This document shows positions 15,434 to 25,175 of a DNA stretch of 64,000 bases, piece after piece. How positions within the stretch are numbered: position 1 is the stretch's first letter; every line of letters begins with the position of its first letter. A model generated the notes under the pieces. It saw nothing but the letters and a program-made list of their open reading frames with translations, made no database searches and had not been told where the DNA came from. Made by a program: the position numbers and the translations under genes. Source of the stretch: Rhodocyclales bacterium (GTDB lineage Bacteria; Pseudomonadota; Gammaproteobacteria; Burkholderiales; Rhodocyclaceae); the NCBI GenBank assembly GCA_016235745.1, contig JACRJA010000039.1, positions 1-64,000 on the forward strand, read 5' to 3'.

Positions 15434-16530
15434 CCTGTCGCACTCCCGGAAAAGCGCGAGTGTAGCACCGCGCCTCGAGACGCTCCATGCCGCGCCAGCG
15501 CCCAGGCGACGTGCTCGCGCACCAAGGCGGAGGGATGCTCGCGCCGCGCCATGAGCGCTGCAACCCCCTCCGCGCTCGGCGGGGCGTTGCCCAGGGCCAC
15601 GGCCAGGTTGCGCAGCCACCGCTCCCAACCGATGCGCCGGATGGGACTGCCGGCGAACTTCTCCAGAAACTCGGCCTCGCTCCAGGAAAAAAGCGCCGTG
15701 AGCGCCGGGGCATCCAGCCCGTGGCGCGGCATGAATTCCGGCAGATCGACGCGTCGCGCGAAGCGGTTCCACGGGCAGACGAGCTGACAATCGTCGCAGC
15801 CGTAGATGCGGTTGCCGATCATCGGGCGCAGCGCTTCAGGAATCGGGCCCGGATGCTCGATGGTCAAATAAGAAATGCAGCGACGCGCATCCAGCCGATA
15901 GGGGGCCACGATCGCCCGGGTGGGGCACAGGTCGAGGCAGCGGGTGCAGCGGCCGCAGTGGGCATCGACCGGCGCGTCGACCGGCAGGGGCCAGTCGGTG
16001 AAGATCTCGCCGAGGAAGAAGAACGACCCTTCCTCGCGGCTCAACAACAGGGTGTGCTTGCCACGCCAGCCCAAGCCTGCGCGCTCGGCGAGCGCCACTT
16101 CCATCACCGGCGCCGAGTCGACGAAGGCCCGCCCCCGATGCGGCCCCATCGCCTCCATCGAGGCAATGAGCTTCGCCAGGCGCGCGCGCACCGCCTTGTG
16201 GTAATCCCGCCCCAGAGCATAGCGCGACACGTAGCCGAGCCGCGGATCGGCGAGCACGTCCTGCGCCGGGGCTGCATGCTCTGGCCAATAGGGGAAGCGC
16301 AGGGTGATCACCCGTACCGTGCCCGGCAGCAATTCGGCAGGGCGCGCGCGCAAAAGCCCGTGCCGGCGCATATAATCCATCTCACCGTGGAATCCGGCTT
16401 CCAGCCAGGCGAGCAGGCCCGCCTCGCACGCCGACAGGTCGGGCTCGGCCACGCGCATCGCCGAAAACCCGAGCCGGGCCGCCGCCTCGGCGATCGCACG
16501 CTTGCGCGCCGCCCAGTCGATCGGTTCCAC
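15430..16530 (-). CDS. queG: Epoxyqueuosine reductase QueG
   Basis: 366 residues. QueG reduces epoxyqueuosine to queuosine in tRNA with a cobalamin and two 4Fe-4S clusters. The ferredoxin-like cysteines are visible as HCGRCTRCLDLCPTRAI and YGCDDCQLVCPWNRFA. The catalytic-Asp region is AFVDSAPVMEVALAERAGLG, and HEAT-like sequence lies at the C-terminus. I chose the GTG at 16530 because AGGAG stands eight bases upstream and the length then matches the family; the open frame continues upstream over tsaE without similarity. It is transcribed away from tsaE with only 15 bases between starts and coupled to murI by ATGA. Confidence 0.93.
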   Translation of the reverse strand: MEPIDWAARKRAIAEAAARLGFSAMRVAEPDLSACEAGLLAWLEAGFHGEMDYMRRHGLLRARPAELLPGTVRVITLRFPYWPEHAAPAQDVLADPRLGYVSRYALGRDYHKAVRARLAKLIASMEAMGPHRGRAFVDSAPVMEVALAERAGLGWRGKHTLLLSREEGSFFFLGEIFTDWPLPVDAPVDAHCGRCTRCLDLCPTRAIVAPYRLDARRCISYLTIEHPGPIPEALRPMIGNRIYGCDDCQLVCPWNRFARRVDLPEFMPRHGLDAPALTALFSWSEAEFLEKFAGSPIRRIGWERWLRNLAVALGNAPPSAEGVAALMARREHPSALVREHVAWALARHGASRGAVLHSRFSGSATG

Positions 16531-16545
16531 CGTCCGAGACTCCTC

Positions 16546-17025
16546 ATGTCCTTGCACCGCGAACTCCTCCTTCCCCTTGCCGACGAAGCCGCCACGGCGG
16601 CGCTCGCCCTGCGCCTCGCCCCTTGCCTCGCCCCCGGCTGGGTCATCCATCTCGTTGGCCCGCTGGGCGCCGGCAAGACTACCTTCGTACGCGCCCTCCT
16701 CCTGGCCTTGGGGCACACCGGCCCCGTCAAGAGTCCGACGTACGGGCTCGTCGAACCGTACACCGTTTCGGGATTAAACCTGTATCATTTTGACTTCTAC
16801 CGCTTCGCGACGCCCGAAGAATTTTTCGGCGCCGGACTCGACGAATACTTCGACGGTACGGGCGTGTGCCTCGTCGAATGGCCGGAAAAGGCCGCACCGT
16901 ACACGCCCGCGCCGGATCTGACGCTTGCGCTCGCGCCGCGCCCCGATGGCAGCCGCGAAGCCCGACTCACCGCTTCGACCCCGAGGGCCAGCCAATGCCT
17001 CGACCGTCTCGCCCCATCGCGCTGA
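16546..17025 (+). CDS. tsaE: tRNA threonylcarbamoyladenosine biosynthesis ATPase TsaE
   Basis: 159 residues, the expected size. Walker A is LVGPLGAGKTTFVRALL; VKSPTYGLVEPY and LYHFDFYRF are further family hallmarks, and VCLVEWPEKA carries the Walker B-like acidic residue. TsaE drives the TsaB-TsaD complex that forms t6A37 in ANN-decoding tRNAs. The ATG at 16546 has no clear Shine-Dalgarno. The end overlaps the start of amiC by 31 bases, the usual tsaE-amiC pairing in proteobacteria. Confidence 0.93.
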   Translation: MSLHRELLLPLADEAATAALALRLAPCLAPGWVIHLVGPLGAGKTTFVRALLLALGHTGPVKSPTYGLVEPYTVSGLNLYHFDFYRFATPEEFFGAGLDEYFDGTGVCLVEWPEKAAPYTPAPDLTLALAPRPDGSREARLTASTPRASQCLDRLAPSR

Positions 17026-18338
17026 CCGATGCCGTCGCGCCCCGCAGGCGGCGCTTTCTCGGCCAGGCTGGCGCGCTCCTTGCCGCCTTCACCCTCACGC
17101 CCCGCTTGGGCCGGGCGCAGGGAGCAGCCTTCGTCGCCGTGCGCGCCTGGCCGGCCGAAGACTATACGCGAATCACGCTGGAAGCGAGCCAGCCGCTGCA
17201 TTTCGAGTACCAGTTCGTGCCCGATCCCGACCGCCTGGTGATCGACCTGCCGGGCATGAGCCTCGACGAAGTCCTCAAGAGCCTGCCGGGCAAGATCACG
17301 GCCGACGACCCCTACATCCAGGGCGTTCGCCTCGGCCAGTTCCGCCCCGACGTCGTGCGGGTAGTCATCGACCTCAAGCAGAAAGCCGAACCCCAGATCT
17401 TCACCCTGGATCCGGTGGCGCAATACCGCCATCGCCTGGTGATCGACGTCTATCCCCAAACCCCGCGCGATCCGATCCAAGCCCTGCTTGCCGAGCTCAG
17501 CAACAAGCATGGAGCCTCATCGACGGTCGGCACCCCCCAGCTGAGCGAGACCCCCGACATTCCCCCTGGCGCGTCCCCCTCTCCTCCGGCCAAGAGCCGG
17601 ACTCCAGCCAGCGCCCCCTACGTGATCGTCATCGATCCCGGTCACGGCGGCGAGGATCCGGGCGCGATCGGTCGCCTCGGCTCGCGCGAAAAGGACGTGA
17701 CGCTGGCCATCGCCCGCCGGCTGAAACGCATTCTCGATGCGCAGCCCAAGCTGCGCTGCGCCCTCACGCGCAATGGCGACTATTTCGTTCCGCTGGGTGA
17801 ACGCGTACGCCGTGCCCGCGCCGCCCAGGCCGATCTCTTCGTCTCCATCCACGCCGATGCCGTCGTCTCCTCTAGCCCGCGCGGCAGTTCGGTGTACGTC
17901 CTGAGCGATCGTGGCGCCTCGAGTACCACCGCCCGCTGGCTCGCCAACAAGGAAAACCAGGCCGACCTCATCGGCGGGGTCAACCTGGGGCAAAAAAACG
18001 AGCACGTCGCCAAGACCCTGCTCGATCTCTCCCTCACCGCGACCCTGCAGGATTCCGCCAAGCTCGGCCGTCACCTCCTTACTTCGCTCGGCGAGATCAA
18101 CCCCTTGCACAAGCGCGACATCGAATATGCCAACTTCGCCGTACTGCGTAACCCGGACGTGCCCGCCGTGCTCATCGAGACGGCCTTCATCAGCAACCCT
18201 CAAGAAGAGCGCCGCCTCAACGACCCCGCCTACCAGGAACGGTTGGCGCAGGCGATCTACAAGGGACTGCAGCGCTACCTCGAGGCCGCTGCACCGACGC
18301 CGCGGCTCCTGATGGCCGCCCGCGACGGCAAAGGCTGA
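16995..18338 (+). CDS. amiC: N-acetylmuramoyl-L-alanine amidase, AMIN plus Amidase_3, Tat-exported
   Basis: 447 residues. The start has APRRRRFLGQAGALLAAF, a twin-arginine signal followed by a hydrophobic stretch, as in Tat-exported AmiA/AmiC. An AMIN domain (about 45-150) for septal localisation is followed by a Pro-rich linker and the zinc-dependent Amidase_3 domain. Zinc ligands are visible in VIVIDPGHGGEDPGAIG (His), the following Glu region and LFVSIHADA (His), with the catalytic Glu in VLIETAFISNPQEE. The enzyme splits septal peptidoglycan during daughter-cell separation. It is unlikely to start at 16866, since that part would lie inside tsaE. Confidence 0.92.
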   Translation: MPRPSRPIALTDAVAPRRRRFLGQAGALLAAFTLTPRLGRAQGAAFVAVRAWPAEDYTRITLEASQPLHFEYQFVPDPDRLVIDLPGMSLDEVLKSLPGKITADDPYIQGVRLGQFRPDVVRVVIDLKQKAEPQIFTLDPVAQYRHRLVIDVYPQTPRDPIQALLAELSNKHGASSTVGTPQLSETPDIPPGASPSPPAKSRTPASAPYVIVIDPGHGGEDPGAIGRLGSREKDVTLAIARRLKRILDAQPKLRCALTRNGDYFVPLGERVRRARAAQADLFVSIHADAVVSSSPRGSSVYVLSDRGASSTTARWLANKENQADLIGGVNLGQKNEHVAKTLLDLSLTATLQDSAKLGRHLLTSLGEINPLHKRDIEYANFAVLRNPDVPAVLIETAFISNPQEERRLNDPAYQERLAQAIYKGLQRYLEAAAPTPRLLMAARDGKG

Positions 18339-18365
18339 AACGGCGCCGTTTCGCTGTACAGCCGA

Positions 18366-18371
18366 TATAAT
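18366..18371 (+). promoter_or_regulatory. Consensus -10 element before ribF
   Basis: TATAAT at 18366-18371 sits 26 bases before the ribF ATG in the only gap (58 bases) of this gene run. No good -35 lies at the usual distance, so this may be a weak or activator-dependent start for the ribF-to-dxs transcript. Confidence 0.4.
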
Positions 18372-18396
18372 TGAAGTTTTTTCCGGCACAGCGGCC

Positions 18397-19350
18397 ATGC
18401 GCGTCATCCGAAGCATCGGCGGTCCCCATCCGCCCACCGTGCTGACGATCGGCAATTTCGACGGCGTCCATCGCGGGCACCAGGTCTTGTTGCGCCTGGT
18501 GCGCGAGCGCGCCGACGAAGCCCACATTCAAGCCGCCGCCCTCACCTTCGAGCCCCATCCGCGTGAATTCTTCACCCCCCAATCCGCCCCGCCGCGGCTG
18601 AGCACCCTGCGCGAAAAGCTCCTCGCGCTCGCCGACTCGGGGCTCGACCGCCTGCACGTGCTGCGCTTCGACCTGCGCCTTGCCCGGCTCGGGGCCGCGG
18701 ACTTCATCGAGACGCTGCTCGTGCGCAGCCTCAACGTCCAGCACCTCGTCATCGGGGACGATTTCCGCTTCGGCGCCCGGCGCGGCGGCGGCTTGGCCGA
18801 ACTGCTCGAAGCCGGCGAGCGGTTCGGGTTCACCGTCGAGCCGGTGCCAGAAGTGCGCATCGACGGACTGCGCGTCTCGAGTAGCCTCATCCGTACTTTG
18901 GTGGCCGAGGGCAAGCTCGAACAGGCCGCGCGCCTGCTCGGCCGCCCTTACCGCATCGAGGGGCGGGTGGTGCACGGCGAGAAGCTCGGGCGCACGCTCG
19001 GCTTTCCTACCGCCAACATTCCCTTGTCGCCGCGCCGGCTCGCCCCGCCGGGCGTCTATGTCTGCAGCGTCGCGGGGCTTGCCGCCTCGCCCTTGCCCGC
19101 GGTGGCCAACATCGGCCTGCGCCCGACCGTGGGCGGGCTCCTGCCGCGGCTCGAAGTCCATCTGCTCGACTGGAGCGGCGAGTGCTACGGCCGCCGGCTG
19201 TGCGTCGCCTTTTTCCACAAACTGCGCGAGGAACGCAAGTTCCCCGACCTGGACGCCCTGCGCGCCCAGATCGCCGAGGACGTCGTCCATGCCCGGCAAT
19301 GGCACCGGCACCACCGTGCGGCGTTTCCCGTACCCGAGGATCATCCATGA
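18397..19350 (+). CDS. ribF: Bifunctional riboflavin kinase / FAD synthetase
   Basis: 317 residues. The N-terminal FAD synthetase domain shows [16 protein letters not shown] with the GxFDGVHxGH nucleotidyltransferase motif, and [14 protein letters not shown]. The C-terminal flavokinase domain begins near 185 with [20 protein letters not shown] and includes [12 protein letters not shown]. The enzyme makes FMN and FAD in the cytoplasm. It heads a run of genes with stop/start overlaps; the ileS ATG overlaps the ribF TGA. ribF-ileS-lspA is a common arrangement in proteobacteria. Confidence 0.95.
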   Translation: MRVIRSIGGPHPPTVLTIGNFDGVHRGHQVLLRLVRERADEAHIQAAALTFEPHPREFFTPQSAPPRLSTLREKLLALADSGLDRLHVLRFDLRLARLGAADFIETLLVRSLNVQHLVIGDDFRFGARRGGGLAELLEAGERFGFTVEPVPEVRIDGLRVSSSLIRTLVAEGKLEQAARLLGRPYRIEGRVVHGEKLGRTLGFPTANIPLSPRRLAPPGVYVCSVAGLAASPLPAVANIGLRPTVGGLLPRLEVHLLDWSGECYGRRLCVAFFHKLREERKFPDLDALRAQIAEDVVHARQWHRHHRAAFPVPEDHP

Positions 19351-22160
19351 CCGACTACCGCGCCACGCTCAATCTGCCCGACACCCCCTTCCCCATGCGC
19401 GCCAACCTCGCCAAGCGCGAGCCCGGCTGGATCGCTCAATGGCAGCAGAAAAAGCTCTACCGCAAGATCCGCGAAGTCTGCCGCGGCCGGCCCAAGTTCG
19501 TGCTGCACGACGGCCCGCCTTACGCCAACGGCGACATCCACATCGGGCACGCGGTCAACAAGATCCTCAAGGACATCATCGTCCGCTCGAAGACCCTGGC
19601 CGGGTTCGACGCCCCCTACGTCCCGGGCTGGGACTGCCACGGCCTGCCGATCGAACATCAGATCGAGAAACTCCATGGCAAGCATTTGCCGCCGGACGAA
19701 GCCCGCCGCCTTTGCCGCGAATACGCCGCCGAACAGATCCAGCGCCAGATGAAGGATTTCATCCGCCTGGGCGTGCTCGGCGACTGGGAAAACCCCTATC
19801 TCACGATGAATTTCGCCAACGAGGCGAACGAGATCCGGGCGCTGGGCAAGATCTACGAGCGCGGTTACCTCTACAAGGGGCTGAAACCGGTCAATTGGTG
19901 CTTCGACTGCGGCTCGGCCCTGGCCGAAGCCGAGATTGAATACGCCGAACGCACCTCGCCGGCGATCGACGTCGGCTTTCCCCTGGAAGACCCCGCCGAG
20001 CGCGGCCGCCTTGCCCACGCCTTCGGCCTGAGCGAGCCGCCGCAAGGGCCGATCTACGCCGTGATCTGGACCACCACGCCGTGGACGATCCCCGCCAACC
20101 AAGCGATCAACGTACACCCCGAAGTCGTCTACGAGCTGGTGGCCACGCCCCGCGGCGCGCTCATCCTCGCCGCGGCGCTGCGCGAGCAGGCGCTCGCGCG
20201 CTACGGGTTCGCAGGACAGGTGCTGGGCGCGGCGCACGGCGCGGCGCTCGACCGGCTCCGTTTCCGCCACCCGTTTTATGCCCGCGACAGCCTGGTGATC
20301 GCGGCCGATTACGTCGACACGTCCACCGGCACGGGCCTGGTGCATTCGGCGCCGGCCTACGGGGTCGATGACTTTCTCACCTGCCTCAAGGCCGGCATGC
20401 GCCAGGAAGACATCCTCATGCCGGTGCGCGGCGACGGGACCTACGACCCTGCGCTCCCCTTCTTCGGCGGGCTCTCGATCTGGGACGCGAACCCCAAGAT
20501 CGTGGCCAAGCTCGAAGAAGTCGGATCGCTCTTCGCCCACGCGCCGATCCGCCACAGCTATCCCCACTGCTGGCGCCACAAGAGCCCGACGATCTTCCGC
20601 GCTACCGGCCAATGGTTCATCGCCATGGACACGATACCCGGTCGCGCCCTGCCCGATGGCGAGACCCTGCGCGACAAGGCCTTGCGCGGCGTGGACGCTA
20701 CGCGCTTCTACCCGGCCTGGGGCCAGGCGCGGCTGCACGCCATGATCGCCAACCGTCCCGACTGGTGCATCTCGCGCCAGCGCAACTGGGGCGTACCGAT
20801 CGCCTTCTTCGTCGACAAGACCACGGGCGAGCCGCACCCGCGCACGCCACAGCTCATCGAGGAAGTCGCCCGGCGCGTCGAGCGCGAGGGAATCGACGCC
20901 TGGTTCCGGCTCGATCCCCGCGACCTCCTCGGCGAGGAAGCCGACCGCTACGAGAAAGTGCTCGATACGCTGGACGTGTGGTTCGACTCCGGCACCACCC
21001 ACGTGCACGTGCTGCGCGGCTCGCACCCCGAGCTGGAACATCCGGCCGACCTCTACCTCGAAGGCTCCGACCAGCACCGCGGCTGGTTCCATTCGTCGCT
21101 GCTCACCGGCTGCGCCATCGACGGGCATCCGCCCTACCGGGGGCTGCTCACGCACGGCTTCGTCGTCGACGGCCAGGGGCTGAAGATGTCGAAGTCGCGC
21201 GGCACCGTGGTCGCGCCGCAGCAGGTGGCCGACACGCTCGGCGCCGAGATCCTGCGCCTGTGGGTCGCCGCCACCGACTATTCCGGCGAGCTCACCATCT
21301 CCAAAGAGATCCTCGATCGCGTCGTCGAGGTCTACCGGCGGTTGCGCAACACCCTGCGCTTCATGCTCGCCAACGTGGCCGACTTCGAGTACGCGCGCGA
21401 TGCGGTGCCAGTGGAAGACATGGTGGAACTCGACCGCTACGCACTGCTGCGCCTGGCGCGCCTGCAGGCGCAGGTCTGCGCCGACTACGAGCGCTTCGAA
21501 TTCCACAAAGTGGTGCAGGCGCTGCAGAACTACGCCGCCGAGGATCTGGGAGCGTTCTACCTCGACGTCCTCAAGGACCGCCTCTACACGACGCCTGCCG
21601 AGGGTCGGCCGCGGCGCTCGGCGCAGACGGCGATCCACCACATCCTGCACGCCTTCGTGCGCCTGATGGCGCCGGTGCTCGCCTTCACCGCCGAAGAGAT
21701 CTGGACCTACCTCACCGGCAGCGACGACGACAGCGTGATGCTGCACACCTGGCACGAGATCCCGGCAGTGCCGCAGGCTGAGGCGATCGAACGGCGCTGG
21801 TCGCTCGTGCTCGAGACGCGCGAAGCGGTCAACAAGGCGATCGAGGCGGTGCGCATGCAGGGCCGCGTCGGCCCCTCGCTGCAGGCCGAAGTCACGATCC
21901 GCGCCCACGGCGAACGCTACGCCGCGCTCGCCGCCCTGGGCGAAGAGCTCAAGTTCGCCCTCATTACCTCGCAAACGCGCCTCATCGAGGTCGACTCGCC
22001 CGAAGCCGAGGGCATCGAGGTCGCGCCGAGCCCGCACGCCAAATGCGAGCGCTGCTGGCACTACGAGGCCAGCGTCGGCCAAGATCCCGAGCACCCCACC
22101 CTATGCGCGCGCTGCGTCGACAACCTGCACGGCGCGGGCGAGACGCGCCGCTGGACATGA
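19347..22160 (+). CDS. ileS: Isoleucyl-tRNA synthetase
   Basis: 937 residues, full length for bacterial IleRS type 1. The HIGH motif is [13 protein letters not shown] and the KMSKS loop [12 protein letters not shown]. The CP1 editing domain holds [13 protein letters not shown]. The C-terminal zinc-binding tail has CERCWHYEA and LCARCVDNL. It charges tRNA-Ile in the cytoplasm. The start is fixed by the ATGA overlap with ribF, and the end overlaps lspA in the same way. A 917-residue open frame on the opposite strand is an artefact of high-GC codon use. Confidence 0.97.
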   Translation: MTDYRATLNLPDTPFPMRANLAKREPGWIAQWQQKKLYRKIREVCRGRPKFVLHDGPPYANGDIHIGHAVNKILKDIIVRSKTLAGFDAPYVPGWDCHGLPIEHQIEKLHGKHLPPDEARRLCREYAAEQIQRQMKDFIRLGVLGDWENPYLTMNFANEANEIRALGKIYERGYLYKGLKPVNWCFDCGSALAEAEIEYAERTSPAIDVGFPLEDPAERGRLAHAFGLSEPPQGPIYAVIWTTTPWTIPANQAINVHPEVVYELVATPRGALILAAALREQALARYGFAGQVLGAAHGAALDRLRFRHPFYARDSLVIAADYVDTSTGTGLVHSAPAYGVDDFLTCLKAGMRQEDILMPVRGDGTYDPALPFFGGLSIWDANPKIVAKLEEVGSLFAHAPIRHSYPHCWRHKSPTIFRATGQWFIAMDTIPGRALPDGETLRDKALRGVDATRFYPAWGQARLHAMIANRPDWCISRQRNWGVPIAFFVDKTTGEPHPRTPQLIEEVARRVEREGIDAWFRLDPRDLLGEEADRYEKVLDTLDVWFDSGTTHVHVLRGSHPELEHPADLYLEGSDQHRGWFHSSLLTGCAIDGHPPYRGLLTHGFVVDGQGLKMSKSRGTVVAPQQVADTLGAEILRLWVAATDYSGELTISKEILDRVVEVYRRLRNTLRFMLANVADFEYARDAVPVEDMVELDRYALLRLARLQAQVCADYERFEFHKVVQALQNYAAEDLGAFYLDVLKDRLYTTPAEGRPRRSAQTAIHHILHAFVRLMAPVLAFTAEEIWTYLTGSDDDSVMLHTWHEIPAVPQAEAIERRWSLVLETREAVNKAIEAVRMQGRVGPSLQAEVTIRAHGERYAALAALGEELKFALITSQTRLIEVDSPEAEGIEVAPSPHAKCERCWHYEASVGQDPEHPTLCARCVDNLHGAGETRRWT

Positions 22161-22666
22161 GTCTTTTCACCCGGCTGCGGCCGACGCTCGCCATCGCCCT
22201 GGCGGTGATGGCGCTCGACCAGGGCAGCAAGCTCGCCCTGTCGCGCTGGATCCCCGAGGGCGAGCGCCTGGTGCTCGCGCCTTTCCTGCAGCTCGTCTCG
22301 GTATACAATACCGGCGCGGCCTTCAGCTTCCTCGCCCAGGCCGGCGGCTGGCAGCGCGGGCTCTTCCTCGCGCTCGCGTTCGGCATGAGCGTGTGGCTGC
22401 TGTGGCTCGCCGCAAGCCCGCAGGCAGGCCGGCTGGAGCGCCTCGCCTACGGACTGATCGTCGGCGGAGCCCTGGGCAACGCCATCGACCGGCTGGCGCA
22501 CGGCGCCGTCTACGATTTTCTGCTCTTTCACGCCGGCCGCTGGGCCTGGCCCGCCTTCAATCTGGCCGACAGCGCCATCACCGTCGGCGTGGGCTTGCTC
22601 CTGTGGCACCATTGGCGGGCACCCTCTACCGCCGCAAACGGCCCTCCGCCCGAGAGATCGACATGA
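22157..22666 (+). CDS. lspA: Lipoprotein signal peptidase (signal peptidase II)
   Basis: 169 residues with four membrane spans. The catalytic Asp motifs are [19 protein letters not shown] and [11 protein letters not shown], and the family motif [11 protein letters not shown] is present. The enzyme removes signal peptides from diacylated prolipoproteins at the inner membrane. It starts within the ileS stop codon and ends within the fkpB start codon, so translation is coupled on both sides. Confidence 0.95.
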   Translation: MSLFTRLRPTLAIALAVMALDQGSKLALSRWIPEGERLVLAPFLQLVSVYNTGAAFSFLAQAGGWQRGLFLALAFGMSVWLLWLAASPQAGRLERLAYGLIVGGALGNAIDRLAHGAVYDFLLFHAGRWAWPAFNLADSAITVGVGLLLWHHWRAPSTAANGPPPERST

Positions 22667-23091
22667 CCGACACCGTCCGTCCCGACAGCCTCGTCACCCT
22701 GCACTACCGCTTCCTCCTCGAAGACGGCACCGCCGTGGTGAGCACTTTCGAGGCCACCCCCGCCACTTTGCAGCTGGGCACGGGCGAAGTCCTGCCGGCG
22801 CTCGAGCGCTGCCTGGCGGGCTTGCGGGTGGGCGAACACCGTATCTTCACGCTGCCGCCGCAAGAGGCGTTCGGCCCGTATCGCCCCGAGCTCGTCGAGC
22901 GGGTGGCGCGCGCCGATTTTCCGCCGGAAGTCACCGAGGCGATGACACTCATGGAGTTCGCCGCCCCCGACGGCTCGCGCTACACGGGACTGGTGCGGGA
23001 ACTCACCGAGGAATACGGCGTCGTGGACTTCAACCATCCGCTCGCCGGCAAGACCATCCGGCTCGAAGTGCGCATCATCGGCATCAGCTAA
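22663..23091 (+). CDS. fkpB: FKBP-type peptidyl-prolyl isomerase, SlpA/FkpB
   Basis: 142 residues of the SlyD/SlpA subgroup. [16 protein letters not shown] opens the FKBP domain, [19 protein letters not shown] and [14 protein letters not shown] follow, and [18 protein letters not shown] closes it, with an insert-in-flap domain between. It has no His-rich tail, unlike SlyD. It probably acts as a cytoplasmic folding helper. fkpB between lspA and ispH is a conserved gene order. Confidence 0.9.
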   Translation: MTDTVRPDSLVTLHYRFLLEDGTAVVSTFEATPATLQLGTGEVLPALERCLAGLRVGEHRIFTLPPQEAFGPYRPELVERVARADFPPEVTEAMTLMEFAAPDGSRYTGLVRELTEEYGVVDFNHPLAGKTIRLEVRIIGIS

Positions 23092-23096
23092 CGCCC

Positions 23097-24035
23097 ATGG
23101 ACACCGCCCCCCTCGTGCTCCTCGCCAATCCCCGCGGCTTCTGCGCCGGGGTCGATCGCGCCATCGAGATCGTCGAGCGGGCGATTGAGCGCTTCGGCGC
23201 CCCCATCTATGTGCGCCACGAGATCGTGCACAACCGCCATGTGGTCGAAGCTCTGCGCGCGCGCGGCGCCGTCTTCGTCGACGAAATCGACGAGGTACCC
23301 GACGGGGCCGTGGTCGTCTTCAGCGCCCACGGCGTGGCCCAGGCGGTACACGAGCGTGCGCGCGCGCGCGGCCTCACCGTGCTCGACGCCACCTGCCCGC
23401 TGGTCACCAAGGTGCACCACGAAGTGCGGCGCCTGCACCGTCAGGGCTACGACATCGTGATGATCGGCCACCGCGGGCACCCCGAGGTGGAAGGCACCAT
23501 GGGACAGGTGCCCGATCGCATCCACCTCGTAGAGACCGAGGACGACGTCGCCCGGCTCACGCTCGATCCCGAACGCTGTGCCTACGTCACCCAGACGACG
23601 CTGTCGGTCGACGACGCCCGGCGCCTCATCGAGCGGCTCACCGCGCGCTATCCGCGCATCCTCGGTCCGAAAAAGGATGACATCTGCTACGCCACGCAGA
23701 ACCGTCAGGACGCCGTCAAGCGTCTCGCCGCCCAATGCGACCTCGTGCTGGTGATCGGCTCGCCCAACAGCTCCAATTCCAACCGCCTGCGGGAAGTCGC
23801 CGCGGCGCTGGGGGTTCCGGCGCTGCTCATCGAGGATGAAACGGCGCTCACCGCCGAGACGATCAGGGACGCGCGGCGCATCGGACTCACCGCCGGCGCC
23901 TCGGCCCCGGAATCCTTGGTGCGCCGCGTGCTCGCCCGGCTGCAGGAACTGGGCGCCGCCGAGATCGCCCAAATGCCGGGCGTAGCGGAAAACGTTCGCT
24001 TCACCCTTCCCAAAACCCTCACGGAGGCGACATGA
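23097..24035 (+). CDS. ispH: 4-hydroxy-3-methylbut-2-enyl diphosphate reductase
   Basis: 312 residues. The three cluster cysteines appear in [33 protein letters not shown] and [13 protein letters not shown]. The substrate-binding [14 protein letters not shown] and [11 protein letters not shown] are present. IspH performs the last step of the MEP pathway, making IPP and DMAPP, with a 4Fe-4S cluster. It lies five bases after fkpB and overlaps xseB by ATGA. With ispA and dxs downstream, three isoprenoid genes share this transcript. Confidence 0.96.
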   Translation: MDTAPLVLLANPRGFCAGVDRAIEIVERAIERFGAPIYVRHEIVHNRHVVEALRARGAVFVDEIDEVPDGAVVVFSAHGVAQAVHERARARGLTVLDATCPLVTKVHHEVRRLHRQGYDIVMIGHRGHPEVEGTMGQVPDRIHLVETEDDVARLTLDPERCAYVTQTTLSVDDARRLIERLTARYPRILGPKKDDICYATQNRQDAVKRLAAQCDLVLVIGSPNSSNSNRLREVAAALGVPALLIEDETALTAETIRDARRIGLTAGASAPESLVRRVLARLQELGAAEIAQMPGVAENVRFTLPKTLTEAT

Positions 24036-24271
24036 GCGAACCCACTGCCGCACCCGAGCACCTCGATTTCGAAGCCGCGCTCAGCGAACTCGAGCGCATC
24101 GTCCAGGCGCTGGAAACCGGCCGCCTGCCGCTGGAGACGGCGCTACAGCGCTATCAGCACGGCGTGGCGCTGGTGCGCCGCTGCCGCCAGGTGCTCGACG
24201 AAGCCGAGCAGCGGCTGCTCGCCATCGAAAACGGCACCCTCGTGCCCCTCGACCCGCCCGCCGAACGATGA
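24032..24271 (+). CDS. xseB: Exodeoxyribonuclease VII small subunit
   Basis: 79 residues: [20 protein letters not shown], then [19 protein letters not shown], the standard XseB helical hairpin. It forms the helical protrusion of exonuclease VII with XseA, which is not in this window. Overlaps of four bases with both ispH and ispA show tight coupling. xseB-ispA-dxs is a widely conserved order. Confidence 0.94.
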   Translation: MSEPTAAPEHLDFEAALSELERIVQALETGRLPLETALQRYQHGVALVRRCRQVLDEAEQRLLAIENGTLVPLDPPAER

Positions 24272-25170
24272 CCTCAGCCGAGCGCGAACCGTTCGAGACG
24301 TGGTGCGAACGCCGCCGCGCCTGCGTCGAACACTTTCTCGACCAGATCCTGCCCGCCGCCGAAGCCGAACCCCTTCGCCTGCACGAAGCGATGCGCTACG
24401 CCGTACTCGGCGGCGGCAAACGCATCCGCCCGCTGCTCGTCTTCGCCTCCGGCGAGGCATTCGCAGCCCCCGCCGAAGCGCTGCTGCCCGTCGCCGCGGC
24501 GGTCGAGCTCATCCACGCCTATTCGCTGGTGCACGACGACCTTCCCGCGATGGACGACGACGCGCTGCGCCACGGCCGCCCCACCGTCCATGTGGCCTTC
24601 GACGAAGCCACGGCCCTGCTCACGGGGGATGCGCTGCAGACGCTCGCTTTCCAGCTGCTCGCCACCCCGCTTCCCGGTCTGAGCCCCGATCGTCAGCTCA
24701 GCCTCGTGCACGGTCTCGCCCGCGCGGCCGGCTCGCGCGGCATGGCCGGCGGCCAAGCGCTCGACCTCGCTGCCACTGGCCGTAAGATCTCCCTGGAGGC
24801 GCTGCAGGCGCTGCACCGCTGCAAGACCGGGGCGCTCATCCGCTACGCCGTACTCGCCGGTGCGCACTGCGGCGAACCCAAGGCCGAAGAACGTGCCGCG
24901 CTCGAACGCGGCGCCGAGGCGCTGGGCCTGCTCTTCCAGATCACCGACGACCTCCTGGACGCCACCGCCGACAGCGCCACGCTGGGCAAGACCGCCGGCA
25001 AGGACGAGCGCTACGCCAAAGCCACCTACGTCACGCTCCTGGGATTGGAGGGGGCGCGCGAGGCGGCCCGGCGCACCCTGGACGAAACCCTCGGCGCACT
25101 CGAACCCCTAGGCAAACGCGCCGAACGCCTGCGCGAGCTCGCCCGTTTCGTCGCCAACCGCCGGCACTGA
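24268..25170 (+). CDS. ispA: Farnesyl diphosphate synthase (geranyltranstransferase)
   Basis: 300 residues. The first Asp-rich motif is [19 protein letters not shown] with the extra residues of the bacterial type; the second is [31 protein letters not shown] binds IPP, and [19 protein letters not shown] ends the active site. It makes farnesyl diphosphate for undecaprenyl and quinone side chains. It lies between xseB (overlap) and dxs (5-base gap). Confidence 0.95.
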   Translation: MTSAEREPFETWCERRRACVEHFLDQILPAAEAEPLRLHEAMRYAVLGGGKRIRPLLVFASGEAFAAPAEALLPVAAAVELIHAYSLVHDDLPAMDDDALRHGRPTVHVAFDEATALLTGDALQTLAFQLLATPLPGLSPDRQLSLVHGLARAAGSRGMAGGQALDLAATGRKISLEALQALHRCKTGALIRYAVLAGAHCGEPKAEERAALERGAEALGLLFQITDDLLDATADSATLGKTAGKDERYAKATYVTLLGLEGAREAARRTLDETLGALEPLGKRAERLRELARFVANRRH

Positions 25171-25175
25171 CTCCC

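Noticed and set aside
15434-15790. Long N-terminal extension of murI
   Set aside because: The extra sequence is queG read in another frame; the ATGA overlap and MurI motifs fix the start at 15433.
19341-22094. 917-residue open frame opposite ileS
   Set aside because: Low-complexity Arg/Asp/Val/Gly composition, no family motifs, and it mirrors ileS codons; an artefact of high GC.
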